A DNA stretch of 64,000 nucleotides from JBBROS01 sp965260935 (GTDB lineage: Bacteria; Pseudomonadota; Alphaproteobacteria; Acetobacterales; Acetobacteraceae). Below the pieces are notes generated by a model, which was not told the origin of the DNA, did no database searches, and was given only the letters and a program-made list of their open reading frames with translations. The DNA is taken from NCBI GenBank assembly GCA_965260935.1, contig OZ253374.1, forward strand, positions 3,534,001 through 3,598,000. The letters run 5' to 3'. Positions 10,605 through 19,620 of this stretch are shown here, one piece after another. The translations under genes were made by a program, and so were the position numbers. How positions within the stretch are numbered: position 1 is the stretch's first letter; each line of letters starts with the position of its first letter.

Positions 10605-12008
10605 GTGCGCGTCCTGCCGCCGCTCAGAACAGCGGGCGTTCTCGCCGCGATTCCCGCCGCGGTTCTGCTGGTCTTGGCGCTTATCGGCCTGCTCGCCTGG
10701 TTCCCAGCGCTTGTCAGCATTGCGGTTGTCAGCGGCGGGGCGCTTCTGCTCGCCAGCCTCTGGCTTCGCGACGTCGCCCATGTCACCCGCGCGTTGAATG
10801 CAGCATCGACGATCCCGCCCACTAACTCGGCCAGCATCGGCCTGCCCCGCCTCCCCGCGCTTGCCCAAGTCGCCCAAGAGGCGAACCAACTCGCCCGCAG
10901 CCTCGGCACGCGCAACGCCGAACTCGAATCCGTCCTCCGCGCCGAGCAAAATCTTATCCGTTATCTCCCCGATCCCCTGATTATCCTAGCCGCCAACCGC
11001 ACCGTCCAACGCGTCAATGACGCCGCCGAGGCAGCCTTTGGCGCCGACATTCCCGCCGTCCTTCGCCACCCGGGCCTCCGTGCCGCCATTGACCGCGCCC
11101 AAGCCGAGCAACAGCCCCAATCCGCCGAGATCAGCCTTCCCGTCCCCATTCCGCGCGAAGTCTTCGCGACCGTGATCCCTCTCCACATCCCGCTGGCCGA
11201 TGGCAGCCGCATCGTCGCCGTCCTCTCCGACCGGACCCGCGAGCGCGCCGTAGAGCGCATGAGGGCCGATTTCGTCGCCAACGCCAGCCACGAGCTCCGC
11301 ACCCCCCTCGCCTCCCTTATCGGCTTCATCGACACCCTCCGCGGCCCGGCAAAGGATGACCCGGCCGCGCAATCCCGCTTTCTCGGCATCATGGCCGACC
11401 AGGCGCAACGCATGAATCGCCTGATTGACGACCTCCTCAGCCTGTCCCGCGTCGAACTCACCGAGCATCAACCCCCGGCGGACCGGGTCGACATCGCCAA
11501 CCTTGTCCATCGCATGGCCGACACGTTTGAACCCCAGGTTATCCGCCGCAACATGACCCTCCACATCAACCTGCCAAACGAATTGCCGCAGATATCGGGC
11601 GACGAAGACCAGCTCGAACAGGTCATGCAAAACCTGCTCGAAAATGCCGTCAAGTACGGTCAGGAAGCAGGCACGATCCGCCTCGCAGCCCAAGTCGCCC
11701 CACCCGGAAAGCCCTGGCCCGCCCGTCCCGGCGTCGCCATCAGCGTCGCTGACGATGGCCAAGGCATCGCCCGTGCCCACCTCCCGCGCCTCACCGAACG
11801 CTTCTACCGCGCCGACAAGCACCGCTCCCGCGCCATCGGCGGCACAGGCTTGGGCCTCGCCATTGTCAAGCACATCACGAGCCGCCACCGCGGCCAGCTC
11901 GCCATCGACAGCACCGAAGGCGTCGGCACCACCGTTACGGTATGGCTGCCGTCCCTGCCTGTTGAACCCGCCGCGGCGGCGGGAAGCGCCGTAGGAGGTA
12001 AAGCATGA
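10605..12008 (+). CDS. PhoR-like sensor histidine kinase
   Basis: A membrane sensor kinase of 467 residues from a GTG start eight bases after the LpoA-like gene. Two membrane segments (about 9-31 and 36-55) are followed by a PAS-like region that includes IRYLPDPLIILAANRTVQRV. The dimerisation H-box is DFVANASHELRTPLASLIGF with the phosphoacceptor His at about 229. The ATPase domain has NLLENAVKYG (N box), VADDGQGI (G1) and GGTGLGLAIVKH (G2). This layout matches PhoR-type kinases. No response regulator is adjacent, so the partner is unknown. The 3' end overlaps the convergent permease gene by 74 bases. The start codon lacks a strong ribosome-binding site, so coupling to the upstream gene is likely. 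Confidence 0.87.
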   Translation: MRVLPPLRTAGVLAAIPAAVLLVLALIGLLAWFPALVSIAVVSGGALLLASLWLRDVAHVTRALNAASTIPPTNSASIGLPRLPALAQVAQEANQLARSLGTRNAELESVLRAEQNLIRYLPDPLIILAANRTVQRVNDAAEAAFGADIPAVLRHPGLRAAIDRAQAEQQPQSAEISLPVPIPREVFATVIPLHIPLADGSRIVAVLSDRTRERAVERMRADFVANASHELRTPLASLIGFIDTLRGPAKDDPAAQSRFLGIMADQAQRMNRLIDDLLSLSRVELTEHQPPADRVDIANLVHRMADTFEPQVIRRNMTLHINLPNELPQISGDEDQLEQVMQNLLENAVKYGQEAGTIRLAAQVAPPGKPWPARPGVAISVADDGQGIARAHLPRLTERFYRADKHRSRAIGGTGLGLAIVKHITSRHRGQLAIDSTEGVGTTVTVWLPSLPVEPAAAAGSAVGGKA

Positions 12009-13215
12009 TCAGCATCGCCGGCAGCGCGGCGAAGATCGTCAGCGCATAGAACTCGACCCACCCCATCGTCGCCGCCAGCACCCCGGAAAACCCGCCCAAC
12101 GTCCGCAGCCCGACGGCAGCCAGCGAGGACAGCAGGGCATACTGCGTGGCCGTGAATGCCGTCGAGCACAGCGCGGACAAGTAGGTAATGAACGCCGCGT
12201 CGGCCATCGCCTCCGCGAAGTTCTCCACCACGATCTTGGTAATCAGAATGATTGGATTGCCCTCGGAAACCGCGAGCGCGAAATAAAGCCCCATCGAAGC
12301 CATCTGCACGAACCCGGTGGCGATCAAAGCCCGCCCGGTTCCGATCCGTATCACCAGCCACCCGCCAGCGCCCGCGCCAAGCAAGCTCGATGCGAGCGCC
12401 GGCCACCCGAGGGCGTAGGCAACCTGCGCCCGCTCGAAGCCCAGATCGTGATAGAACGGCACCGCCATCGTGTGCGCCAGCGCCTCGCCCAATTTGAACA
12501 GCATGACGAATGCTAGGATCGGCCCCGCTCCCGGCCGCTTCAGGAAGTCCTGGAACGGGTCGACCACCGAAACCCGGAGCCGCGCCGCAAACCCTTGCGC
12601 CAGCGCCGCCGGGCAAACCGCCGCTGCCGGCTCACGCGCCAGCAACGTCGCGGCCATGCCGAGCCCGATCAGCGCCGCCATGACAGAAAGCGATCCCTGC
12701 CACCCGGCATAGTCCACCAGCTTGATCGCCCCGGCGCCTGCAACCAGAAGCGCCGCCCGGTATCCCCAGATGTAAGCGGCCAATGCCGCGCCCTGAAGCC
12801 GCTCCGGAAAGGTCTCGATCCGCCAGGCATCCACCACGATGTCCTGGCTCGCCGACAGGAAGGCAATCCCGACCGCTGCCCCGACCAGCAGCAACGGCGT
12901 CCGCACCGGGTCCGAGGCCGCAAGCAGGAAGCACATGCCAACCAGCAATGGCTGGATCACGAGCAGCCACCCTCGCCGCCTGCCGAACCGCGCCAGCAGC
13001 CAAGGCGGCCGCACTTGATCCAGGATCGGCGACCAAAGGAACTTCAGCGTATAAGCAAGCCCGATGCTTGCCGTGAACCCGATCGCCGTCAGCGACGTCC
13101 CGGACTCACTTAACCATTGCCGCAACGTAAGCCCGGAGAGCGGCAACGGCAGCCCGGCCGCGAAGCCGAAACTTGCCATCACCCAAAACTGCGAGTCGCG
13201 AAACAACCGGCCCAT
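11935..13215 (-). CDS. AmpG-like MFS permease
   Basis: A 426-residue major facilitator protein with about 12 hydrophobic segments. The N-terminal FGFAAGLPLPLSGLTLRQWL, the LKFLWSPILDQ loop and SASQDIVVDAWRIE in transmembrane segments 4-5 match the AmpG muropeptide permease/acetyl-CoA transporter group. AmpG imports GlcNAc-anhydroMurNAc peptides for peptidoglycan recycling. The neighbouring LpoA-like gene makes a cell-wall role plausible, but substrate is inferred. The gene is convergent with the sensor kinase and reads towards it. Confidence 0.82.
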   Translation of the reverse strand: MGRLFRDSQFWVMASFGFAAGLPLPLSGLTLRQWLSESGTSLTAIGFTASIGLAYTLKFLWSPILDQVRPPWLLARFGRRRGWLLVIQPLLVGMCFLLAASDPVRTPLLLVGAAVGIAFLSASQDIVVDAWRIETFPERLQGAALAAYIWGYRAALLVAGAGAIKLVDYAGWQGSLSVMAALIGLGMAATLLAREPAAAVCPAALAQGFAARLRVSVVDPFQDFLKRPGAGPILAFVMLFKLGEALAHTMAVPFYHDLGFERAQVAYALGWPALASSLLGAGAGGWLVIRIGTGRALIATGFVQMASMGLYFALAVSEGNPIILITKIVVENFAEAMADAAFITYLSALCSTAFTATQYALLSSLAAVGLRTLGGFSGVLAATMGWVEFYALTIFAALPAMLIMLYLLRRFPPPRRVQQAGTAAIP

Positions 13216-13288
13216 GTCGACCGCCTAACCGGAAGCGATCGTTCCGGCTAGGCCCAAATATCGACTCGGGACCGCCTCCGAGTATGTC

Positions 13289-15118
13289 CTAAGCTGCCTC
13301 GCTGTCCGCCCGGCGCTCCGCCCGCTTGCGCTCATGCGGGTCAAGGTGCCGCTTTCGCAACCGGACCGCGCTCGGCGTCACCTCAACCAGCTCGTCATCC
13401 TCAATATAGGCGATTGCCTGCTCCAGGCTCATACGCCGCGGCGGCACCAACAGCATCGCATCGTCCTTGCCGGCGGCACGAATGTTGGTCAGCTTCTTCT
13501 CCTTGATCGGGTTCACTTCAAGGTCCGACCCTCGGCTATGCTCCCCGAGGATCAGTCCGACGTAAACCTTGCTGCCCGGATCGACGAACAAGGTACCCCG
13601 CTCCTGCAAGTAGAACAGCGCGTAATGGATCGCCTCTCCGTTCTCGCTGCTGATCAAGCTGCCGTTCCGCCGTCCCTCCAGCGGGCCGACCCAAGGCCGA
13701 TAACCGGCAAACAGCCGGTTCATGATCCCGGTCCCGCGCGTGTCCGTCAGGAACTCGCCATGATACCCGATCAACCCCCGGCTTGGCATGGTGAACGTCA
13801 GCCGCACCTTGCCGCCGCCCGAGGGCCGCATGTCCTGCATCTGCGCCTTGCGACGGCTCAGTTTCTCGACCACCACGCCCGAATACGGCTCATCCACGTC
13901 GACCAGCACCTCCTCGAACGGCTCCTCCCGCTCTCCCGTCTCCTCGTTCTTTTGCGTCAGCACCCGAGGCCGCCCGATAGTCAACTCGAACCCTTCGCGC
14001 CGCATCTGCTCGATCAGCACCCCGAGTTGCAATTCCCCTCGCCCGGCAACCTCGAACGCATCCGTCTCGTTGCTCTCGGTAATCTTGATCGCGACGTTCC
14101 CCTCGGCCTCCCGCAACAATCGGTCCCGGATTTGCCGGGAGGTCACTTTCTTTCCTTCCTTGCCCCCGAGCGGCCCGTCATTCACCCGGAACGTCATTGC
14201 CAAAGTCGGCGGGTCGACTGGGATTGCCTGCAACGGAACCATCAATTCCGGCGCCCCGACCGTATCCGGCACCGTGGCGTCCGTAAGCCCGGCCACCGCC
14301 ACGATATCCCCTGCCTCAACCTCCTCAACCTGCACCCGGTCAAGGCCCCGATACCCCATCAGCTTCGTCAGCCGCCCTGTCTCCACCGCGGAGCCATCGG
14401 ATCGCAACACCTTCACCGGCATATTCAGCCGCGCCCGCCCCTGCTCGACGCGCCCGGTCAGCACCCGCCCAAGGAAATTGTCGTAATCCAGGATGCTCGC
14501 CACCATGGCGAACGGCGCATCCTTGTCCAGCGATGTCGGAGGCACATGCCGCATCACCAGGTCGAACAAAGGCGTCAGGCTCTCACGCGGCCCGTCCATC
14601 TCAATGTCCGCCCACCCCTGGCGTCCGGACGCGTACAGCATTGGGAAGTCCAATTGCTCGTCGCTCGCTCCCAACGCCGCGAACAAGTCGAACACCTCCG
14701 TATGCACTTCGTCCGGCCGGGCATCGCCACGGTCAACCTTGTTGACCACCACGATCGGCTTGATCCCCCGCGCCAAAGCCTTCCCGACCACGAACTTGGT
14801 CTGCGGCAACACCCCTTCCGCTGCGTCCACCAGCACGATCGCCCCATCGACCATGCCCAATATCCGCTCCACCTCGCCGCCGAAATCCGCGTGCCCCGGC
14901 GTATCGACGATATTCAGCCGGCTTTCGTTCCAAACCACGCTCGTACACTTGGCAAGGATGGTGATCCCACGCTCCTTCTCCAAATCGTTGCGATCGAGCG
15001 CCCGCTCCACAACCTGCTGATGCTCACGGAACGAGCCCGACTGCTTCAACAGTTGATCGACCAGTGTCGTCTTCCCATGGTCGACGTGCGCGATGATGGC
15101 AATATTCCGGATATCCAT
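13289..15118 (-). CDS. typA: Ribosome-associated GTPase TypA/BipA
   Basis: TypA (BipA) is a translational GTPase of the EF-G/LepA type that binds the 70S ribosome and supports growth under stress and at low temperature. The 609-residue product has G1 IIAHVDHGKTTLVDQLL, G2 RGITILAKC, G3 DTPGHADFGGEVER and G4 VVNKVDR, then domains II, III, V and the specific C-terminal domain (KVRLTFTMPSRGLIGYHGEF). The start MDIRNIAIIAHV is preceded by AAGGA five bases upstream, which rules out the 11-residue longer reading. Confidence 0.96.
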   Translation of the reverse strand: MDIRNIAIIAHVDHGKTTLVDQLLKQSGSFREHQQVVERALDRNDLEKERGITILAKCTSVVWNESRLNIVDTPGHADFGGEVERILGMVDGAIVLVDAAEGVLPQTKFVVGKALARGIKPIVVVNKVDRGDARPDEVHTEVFDLFAALGASDEQLDFPMLYASGRQGWADIEMDGPRESLTPLFDLVMRHVPPTSLDKDAPFAMVASILDYDNFLGRVLTGRVEQGRARLNMPVKVLRSDGSAVETGRLTKLMGYRGLDRVQVEEVEAGDIVAVAGLTDATVPDTVGAPELMVPLQAIPVDPPTLAMTFRVNDGPLGGKEGKKVTSRQIRDRLLREAEGNVAIKITESNETDAFEVAGRGELQLGVLIEQMRREGFELTIGRPRVLTQKNEETGEREEPFEEVLVDVDEPYSGVVVEKLSRRKAQMQDMRPSGGGKVRLTFTMPSRGLIGYHGEFLTDTRGTGIMNRLFAGYRPWVGPLEGRRNGSLISSENGEAIHYALFYLQERGTLFVDPGSKVYVGLILGEHSRGSDLEVNPIKEKKLTNIRAAGKDDAMLLVPPRRMSLEQAIAYIEDDELVEVTPSAVRLRKRHLDPHERKRAERRADSEAA

Positions 15119-15193
15119 TAGGGTCCTTGCCGAAGCGGTGTTGCACCGCACACATAAGCCCGTTCACCCGATGTTTCGACCCCACAAATGGAA

Positions 15194-15223
15194 CTGCCCG
15201 CCCTGCATCGGCAGGACGGGCAG
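15194..15223 (-). terminator. Hairpin between the secreted-protein gene and typA
   Basis: An inverted repeat of 7 + 5 bp with a single mismatch and a four-base loop (outer arms CTGCCCG/CGGGCAG) lies 32 bases beyond the stop of the upstream minus-strand gene. The minus strand then reads TTCCATTTGT, only a weak U tract. Probable terminator. Confidence 0.5.
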
Positions 15224-15254
15224 GGTCGATGGCAACCAGTCCGCGAGCGGCCGG

Positions 15255-15743
15255 TTAACGGATCGTCGTTGCCGGGCCAACTGACGGCACCGGCATATTC
15301 AGGGCCATGCCAATCTCGTTTTTTGCAGCCGCCATGTCGTGCTGACCGAGCGCACGCCGGGCCGCGGAGATATGCTGCACCATCTGCCCCTGATCCGGAG
15401 TGCTGGCGGCAGAAGGCGCAACAGTCCGCGTCAGAGCTCGTGTTTCCGCCATCTCCAGCGCCTGCTGGGCCGCGCCGGTCCGTCCCTGGTTGAGCGCCTG
15501 CTGCGCCGTCCTCAGCAACGCGTCCGGCGAACTGAACGCAGCGTCCGGACTCGGCAACCGCGGCGCGATCTCGGAATGCGTGTCGGATTCTGTGATGTTG
15601 CTGGCCCGCGTCGATCTCGGCGACCCGGCCCCGCCCTGGTAGTTAGTTCCCGCCTGGCCGCCATAAGTCGTGCCGCTTTGCGCAAAGGCCGGACTCGCAA
15701 GAACGCTAATGATAGCAGAACCGATGATAAGCATAGTCCGCAT
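15255..15743 (-). CDS. Secreted protein with helical repeat domain, function unknown
   Basis: The 162-residue product starts with a cleavable signal peptide (MRTMLIIGSAIISVLASPAFAQ, quoted in part) and should be periplasmic or secreted. A Gly/Ser/Thr-rich linker follows, then a C-terminal alpha-helical domain with LLRTAQQALNQGRTGAAQQA and HISAARRALGQHDMAAAKNE. GGAG stands six bases upstream of the chosen ATG. I know no function. The helical domain has the same spacing of Ala/Gln/Leu residues as the C-terminus of the membrane protein at 30286-31023, so the two may be distant paralogues. It sits between typA and the sugar kinase gene on the same strand. Confidence 0.68.
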   Translation of the reverse strand: MRTMLIIGSAIISVLASPAFAQSGTTYGGQAGTNYQGGAGSPRSTRASNITESDTHSEIAPRLPSPDAAFSSPDALLRTAQQALNQGRTGAAQQALEMAETRALTRTVAPSAASTPDQGQMVQHISAARRALGQHDMAAAKNEIGMALNMPVPSVGPATTIR

Positions 15744-15875
15744 TGGAAACTCCATCGAATGGATGCAAGGCCTGACCGTGTCCATCACGCCAAAAAACAA
15801 TCTGGTAACGTTAGCACTCACCTTAGGTTGCAGACAATCGAACCGGGCGCGCGCAACGCACAGATACAATCGAAC

Positions 15876-16862
15876 TCAGGCAACCTTGGCCAGCACTGCG
15901 GCGAGATCGCGGCTTGGCCGCCCGCCATATTCCTGGATCACCGCCGCCGCCGCCAAGCTCCCGAGCCGCCCGCAGGCCGCGAGCGGCCGCCCCGCTGCTA
16001 TCCCAGCCAGGAACCCGGCCGCGTAAGCATCCCCGGCCCCAGTCGTATCCACCACCGAGACCCGCTCAGCCTCCACCACCGCCCGCTCCCCCCGGTCCAA
16101 GATCCAACTCCCCGCCTCGCTCCGCGTGATCGCTGCCAGCGTCACGTCCCGCCCGGCATGGCCGGCCGCCGCTTCAAGCGTGTTCTCCTCATACAGGCTG
16201 CAGATCTCCGCCTCGTTCGCGAACAGGATATCGACGCTGTCGGCCACCAGCGTCCGGAACGCGGCCCGGTGCCGGTCCACGCAGAACGGGTCCGAAAGCG
16301 ACAGCGCCACCCGTCGTCCCGCCCCGTGCGCCACCTCCGCCGCCCGCCGGAACGCCGCCTGCGCCAACGGCGGATCGAACAGATAGCCCTCCAGATACGT
16401 CACCGCGCTATCGGCGACCACCTGCTCATCCAGATCCTCCGGCCCGAACCCGACGCAGGCGCCAAGGAACGTGTTCATCGTCCGCTGCCCATCCGGCGTC
16501 ACGCCGATCAAGCACCGCGCCGTGGGCAACCCGCCCTGCGCCGCAGCCGTCGGGAATGCCACCCCCGCCGCTTCGATATCCCGCCTGAACACGGCCCCGA
16601 GGCCGTCATCCGCCACCCGCCCCTGGAACGCCACCTTGGCTCCCAGCCCCGCCGCCACCGCGCACGTGTTCGCCGCCGACCCCCCGCTGCTCTCCCGCCC
16701 CGGCGGCAATGCGGCATAGATCGCCTCCGCCTGCTCGGACGAGATCAACGCCATCGCCCCCTTGCGCATCTCATGCTTGGAAAGGAACGCCTCCGTCACG
16801 GGCGCGACCACGTCGACGATCGCGTTGCCGATGCCGCAAAGGTCGTACTGGTGAGAACGCAT
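15876..16862 (-). CDS. Adenosine kinase-like PfkB sugar kinase
   Basis: A 328-residue PfkB/ribokinase-family enzyme. The N-terminus DLCGIGNAIVDVVAPV, the substrate-binding GGSAANTCAVAAGLG and the anion-hole motif VVDTTGAGDAYAAGFLAG, with the catalytic Asp in GAGD, are all present. The SSGGSAANT form and overall similarity point to the adenosine kinase branch common in alphaproteobacteria, which phosphorylates adenosine to AMP. AGGAG lies six bases before the ATG. The precise nucleoside or sugar specificity cannot be read from sequence alone. Confidence 0.88.
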   Translation of the reverse strand: MRSHQYDLCGIGNAIVDVVAPVTEAFLSKHEMRKGAMALISSEQAEAIYAALPPGRESSGGSAANTCAVAAGLGAKVAFQGRVADDGLGAVFRRDIEAAGVAFPTAAAQGGLPTARCLIGVTPDGQRTMNTFLGACVGFGPEDLDEQVVADSAVTYLEGYLFDPPLAQAAFRRAAEVAHGAGRRVALSLSDPFCVDRHRAAFRTLVADSVDILFANEAEICSLYEENTLEAAAGHAGRDVTLAAITRSEAGSWILDRGERAVVEAERVSVVDTTGAGDAYAAGFLAGIAAGRPLAACGRLGSLAAAAVIQEYGGRPSRDLAAVLAKVA

Positions 16863-16946
16863 GGCCGCTCCTGAACATTGACGCCGCAGCGCCTATCATC
16901 CACCTCAACCTCTCGCAATAGAACCAGGCCCGCCTTGCTCTCCCCC

Positions 16947-17624
16947 ATGCTCCGCGCGCTCGCCCAGCTCGACGATCCGGTCTTCGTCGGCGTCTTGCTC
17001 CGCAGCCTTCTCCTTTCGTTTCTGGCCTTCGCCGCCGTCCTGGCCGGAAGCGCCTACGCGGCCGGGGAACTCGTCCACCAACCCGGCTGGCTCGGCTGGG
17101 CCGCCGGCATCGCGGGCGGCCTCGGCGCCGCGATCCTCGCCCTTTGGCTCTTTGTCCCCGTCGCCCTGCTGATCGCAACCCTTTTCCTCGACCGTATCGC
17201 CGCCGCGGTCGAGCGCCGCTTCTATCCGGGGCTCCCGGCGCCGGAAGGCGCGCCCGTCATGGTCCAGGCCTGGGACGGCATAGCCCTCGGCGCACAAGTC
17301 CTCGCCCTGCAGCTCATCGCCCTGATCCTCGCCTTCGCCCTGCCCGGCATCGGCCTCGCGATTGGCTGGATCATCACCGGCTGGGCCATCGGCCGCGGCC
17401 TCTTCGTCGCCGTCGCCATGCGCCGGATGCCGCGAGCCGACGCCCTCCAAGCCTATGCGAAGCGTCGCCTGCTCATATTCGCCCAAGGCGGCTTGCTGGC
17501 CTTCGCCGGCACGATCCCGCTCGTGAACCTGTTGATCCCGATCCTGGGCGTCGCCGCCCTCACCCATGTGCTGAACCGCGGCGTCAGTCCAAAGCGGCTC
17601 CAACCCGAAGGTGCTCCACCTTGA
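16947..17624 (+). CDS. EI24/CysZ-like inner membrane protein
   Basis: A 225-residue membrane protein of the EI24 domain family, which includes the sulfate permease CysZ. It opens MLRALAQLDDPVFVGVLLRS and has four to six hydrophobic segments with the family-like LFLDRIAAAVERRFYPGLP between them, and GTIPLVNLLIPILGVAALTH at the C-terminus. I took the ATG before MLRALAQL, because upstream residues are low-complexity and unconserved. The frame is open further upstream, so a longer form is possible. Function is unknown; sulfate uptake is only one option. The 3' end overlaps the convergent DUF488 gene by 41 bases. Confidence 0.78.
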   Translation: MLRALAQLDDPVFVGVLLRSLLLSFLAFAAVLAGSAYAAGELVHQPGWLGWAAGIAGGLGAAILALWLFVPVALLIATLFLDRIAAAVERRFYPGLPAPEGAPVMVQAWDGIALGAQVLALQLIALILAFALPGIGLAIGWIITGWAIGRGLFVAVAMRRMPRADALQAYAKRRLLIFAQGGLLAFAGTIPLVNLLIPILGVAALTHVLNRGVSPKRLQPEGAPP

Positions 17625-18060
17625 ACCCGTGCCGCTCCGCCAGCATCTCGCCCACGCGCAGGCGATGGCAGATACACGGATCGGCCTCGAAGCAGAGCAG
17701 GCAACTCGGCCTTTCCGCCGCCAGCATCGCTGCCCGCTCCAGCGCATCCTCGGCTTCTCCGGTCTGCAATCGCGCCTCCACGATCGACCAGAACACGGGC
17801 CACTGCCGCCGCCGGTTCGCCTCACGGCCTGCGGCAGGCGTCCCAAGCGCCCGCAAATGCACATAATCAATACCGCCCGCCGCCAGCCCAGCCGCGAGCG
17901 CCCGTTTGGAAAACCCGGCTCGCCGAGACAGCGGCAGGTCTCGAACATCGATCACCCGGCCAACTCCTGCTCGCCGCAAGCACGCCAGGAAGTTGGCAAA
18001 CCCGGCACGCTCGTAGCCGACCGTCCGAAGCGCCGGCGCCGCCCCAGGCGAATTTCTCAT
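17584..18060 (-). CDS. DUF488 family protein
   Basis: A soluble 158-residue DUF488 protein. The hallmark start TVGYERAGFANFLACLRRAG and the VIDVRDLPLSRRAGFSKRAL segment are present, as are the C-terminal CLLCFEADPCICHRLRV cysteines and histidine that may bind metal or act catalytically. DUF488 proteins are widespread and functionally uncharacterised, some being linked to nucleic-acid metabolism. I chose the ATG at MRNSPGAAPALRTVGYE, the first giving a normal N-terminus; a reading 38 residues longer is possible. It ends inside the 3' end of the EI24 gene. Confidence 0.88.
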   Translation of the reverse strand: MRNSPGAAPALRTVGYERAGFANFLACLRRAGVGRVIDVRDLPLSRRAGFSKRALAAGLAAGGIDYVHLRALGTPAAGREANRRRQWPVFWSIVEARLQTGEAEDALERAAMLAAERPSCLLCFEADPCICHRLRVGEMLAERHGFKVEHLRVGAALD

Positions 18061-18138
18061 ATTGTCACCATCCACCCATGAAGCTAAGACGCAGCCCAGG
18101 CCGCACGGCTTCCGAGAGGCGAAGCGCCGAAACACCAT

Positions 18139-18209
18139 GGTCCGGTGGCAGAGTGGTGATGCAGAGGACTGCAAATCCTCGAATGCCGGTTCGATTCCGG
18201 CCCGGACCT
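18139..18209 (+). tRNA. tRNA-Cys (GCA)
   Basis: A 71-base cloverleaf. The acceptor stem GGTCCGG/CCGGACC is perfect, with discriminator base T as required for Cys. The anticodon arm GAGGA-CTGCAAA-TCCTC shows anticodon GCA. The T arm is GCCGG-TTCGATT-CCGGC. CCA is not encoded. A short CGCCT/AGGCG hairpin follows at 18213-18227. Confidence 0.95.
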
Positions 18210-18361
18210 TTCCGCCTTTCTCAGGCGATTTATCCTTGCTTCCACTTCCAATCGTAACCTTATCCTAACGATTGACGCCCATTATCCTGACGGCGGCCTA
18301 CGCACGTCGCTAGCGGGGCCAATAAAATGATGAAAGACGTGCCTAGTCGTTGGAGGTAACA

Positions 18362-18784
18362 GTGCCCTCGGAAATTCGCCATATTTTATTTCGGCCAGTC
18401 GAGGTCGTGCAAGCCGTCAAGGAATTCTATAAACAAACCAGCCGTCACCTTCCGCCCGGCAACGTCGTCCAAGGCGGCATCAGCGGCAGCGAAGGTGGCC
18501 ACGATGTCGGCTTCAAAATCTATTTCGCGCCAACTCCACCAGCAGCACAGCCCGACGCGCCATACGAGCAGCTCGAAATATCCGGCGCCCGCCTCGTCGC
18601 CGCCCTCATCCTATACTGCCGAAACCGCAATATTCCCCTCTCGGCCAAAACCGACAAGCTGCTTCAACGGTTCGGCGACCAAATCTGCCTCATCACCATC
18701 TACAACGCCAACCCGGCCGAAACGCCGCACCCGGGACAATTCAGCCTGCAAGGCGTCCGCCTCGTGCCGCGGGCCGCCGCTTGA
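18362..18784 (+). CDS. Conserved-looking hypothetical protein
   Basis: A 140-residue soluble protein that I do not recognise. The GTG start is favoured by GGAGGT four bases upstream; a TTG 12 bases earlier would contain that site. The N-terminus HILFRPVEVVQAVKEFYKQT looks helical, the middle carries GGISGSEGGHDVGFKIYF and the C-terminus a beta-rich CLITIYNAN...FSLQGVRLV. There is no signal peptide or membrane segment. It stands alone between tRNA-Cys and the convergent aapP, so context does not suggest a role. Codon usage resembles the neighbours. Confidence 0.65.
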   Translation: MPSEIRHILFRPVEVVQAVKEFYKQTSRHLPPGNVVQGGISGSEGGHDVGFKIYFAPTPPAAQPDAPYEQLEISGARLVAALILYCRNRNIPLSAKTDKLLQRFGDQICLITIYNANPAETPHPGQFSLQGVRLVPRAAA

Positions 18785-18820
18785 AGCACGGCAAAGGCTG
18801 GGCCCGCGCCGCTCCTAACC

Positions 18821-19606
18821 TTAATGCCCGCGAAGAATTTGGCTCAGGAACAGCTTTAACCGGTCCGTCTGCGGGTTCTCGAACAGCGTGCCCGGCGGCC
18901 CCTGTTCAACGATCTCGCCCCGGTCCATGAACACCACCCGATCCGCTACCTGCTTCGCGAACCCCATCTCGTGCGTGACGCACACCATCGTCATGCCGTC
19001 ATTGGCAAGCCCGATCATGGTGTCGAGCACCTCCTTGATCATCTCCGGATCAAGCGCGCTGGTCGGTTCGTCGAACAGCATGATCTTCGGCCGCATACAA
19101 AGCGCCCGCGCGATCGCCACCCGCTGCTGCTGCCCGCCCGAAAGTTGCCCCGGATACTTCTTCGCCTGCTCCGGGATCTTCACCCGCGTCAGATAGCTCA
19201 TCGCCAGCTCTTCCGCCTCGGCCTTCGGCATCTTCCGCACCCAGATCGGCGCCAGCGTGCAGTTCTCCAGGATCGTGAGGTGCGGGAACAGGTTGAAGCT
19301 CTGGAACACCATCCCGACCTCGCGCCGGATCGTATCCAGCGCGCGCAGATCGCTCGTCAGCTCCGTCCCATCGACGACGATCCGCCCCTCCTGGTGCGTT
19401 TCCAATCGGTTAATGCAGCGGATCATCGTGCTCTTGCCCGAGCCCGACGGCCCGCACACCACCACCCGCTCCTTCTGCCCGATCGACAGCGACACGTCGC
19501 GCAGCACATGCATCGCGCCGTACCACTTATTGACGCGGTCCATCTCGATCGCCGGCTGGTTGCTGCCGCCCGCCGCCGGGCGCTCCATCGTGGCACTCTG
19601 GCTCAT
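18821..19606 (-). CDS. aapP: General L-amino acid ABC transporter, ATP-binding protein
   Basis: AapP powers uptake of polar and other L-amino acids through the AapQM channel. The 261-residue ATPase has Walker A GPSGSGKSTMIRCINRLE, Q-loop VFQSFNLFPHLTILEN, signature LSGGQQQRVAIARAL, Walker B IMLFDEPTSALDPE and switch CVTHEMGFA. I chose the ATG preceded by AGGAGAGGAC; an alternative GTG 18 bases upstream overlaps the aapM stop as GTGA. It is the last gene of the aapJQMP operon. Confidence 0.93.
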   Translation of the reverse strand: MSQSATMERPAAGGSNQPAIEMDRVNKWYGAMHVLRDVSLSIGQKERVVVCGPSGSGKSTMIRCINRLETHQEGRIVVDGTELTSDLRALDTIRREVGMVFQSFNLFPHLTILENCTLAPIWVRKMPKAEAEELAMSYLTRVKIPEQAKKYPGQLSGGQQQRVAIARALCMRPKIMLFDEPTSALDPEMIKEVLDTMIGLANDGMTMVCVTHEMGFAKQVADRVVFMDRGEIVEQGPPGTLFENPQTDRLKLFLSQILRGH

Positions 19607-19620
19607 GCTGTCCTCTCCTA

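Noticed and set aside
13334..15121. Plus-strand open frame of 595 codons opposite typA
   Set aside because: It is the antisense shadow of typA, rich in His/Arg/Gln, and has no ribosome-binding site or motif.
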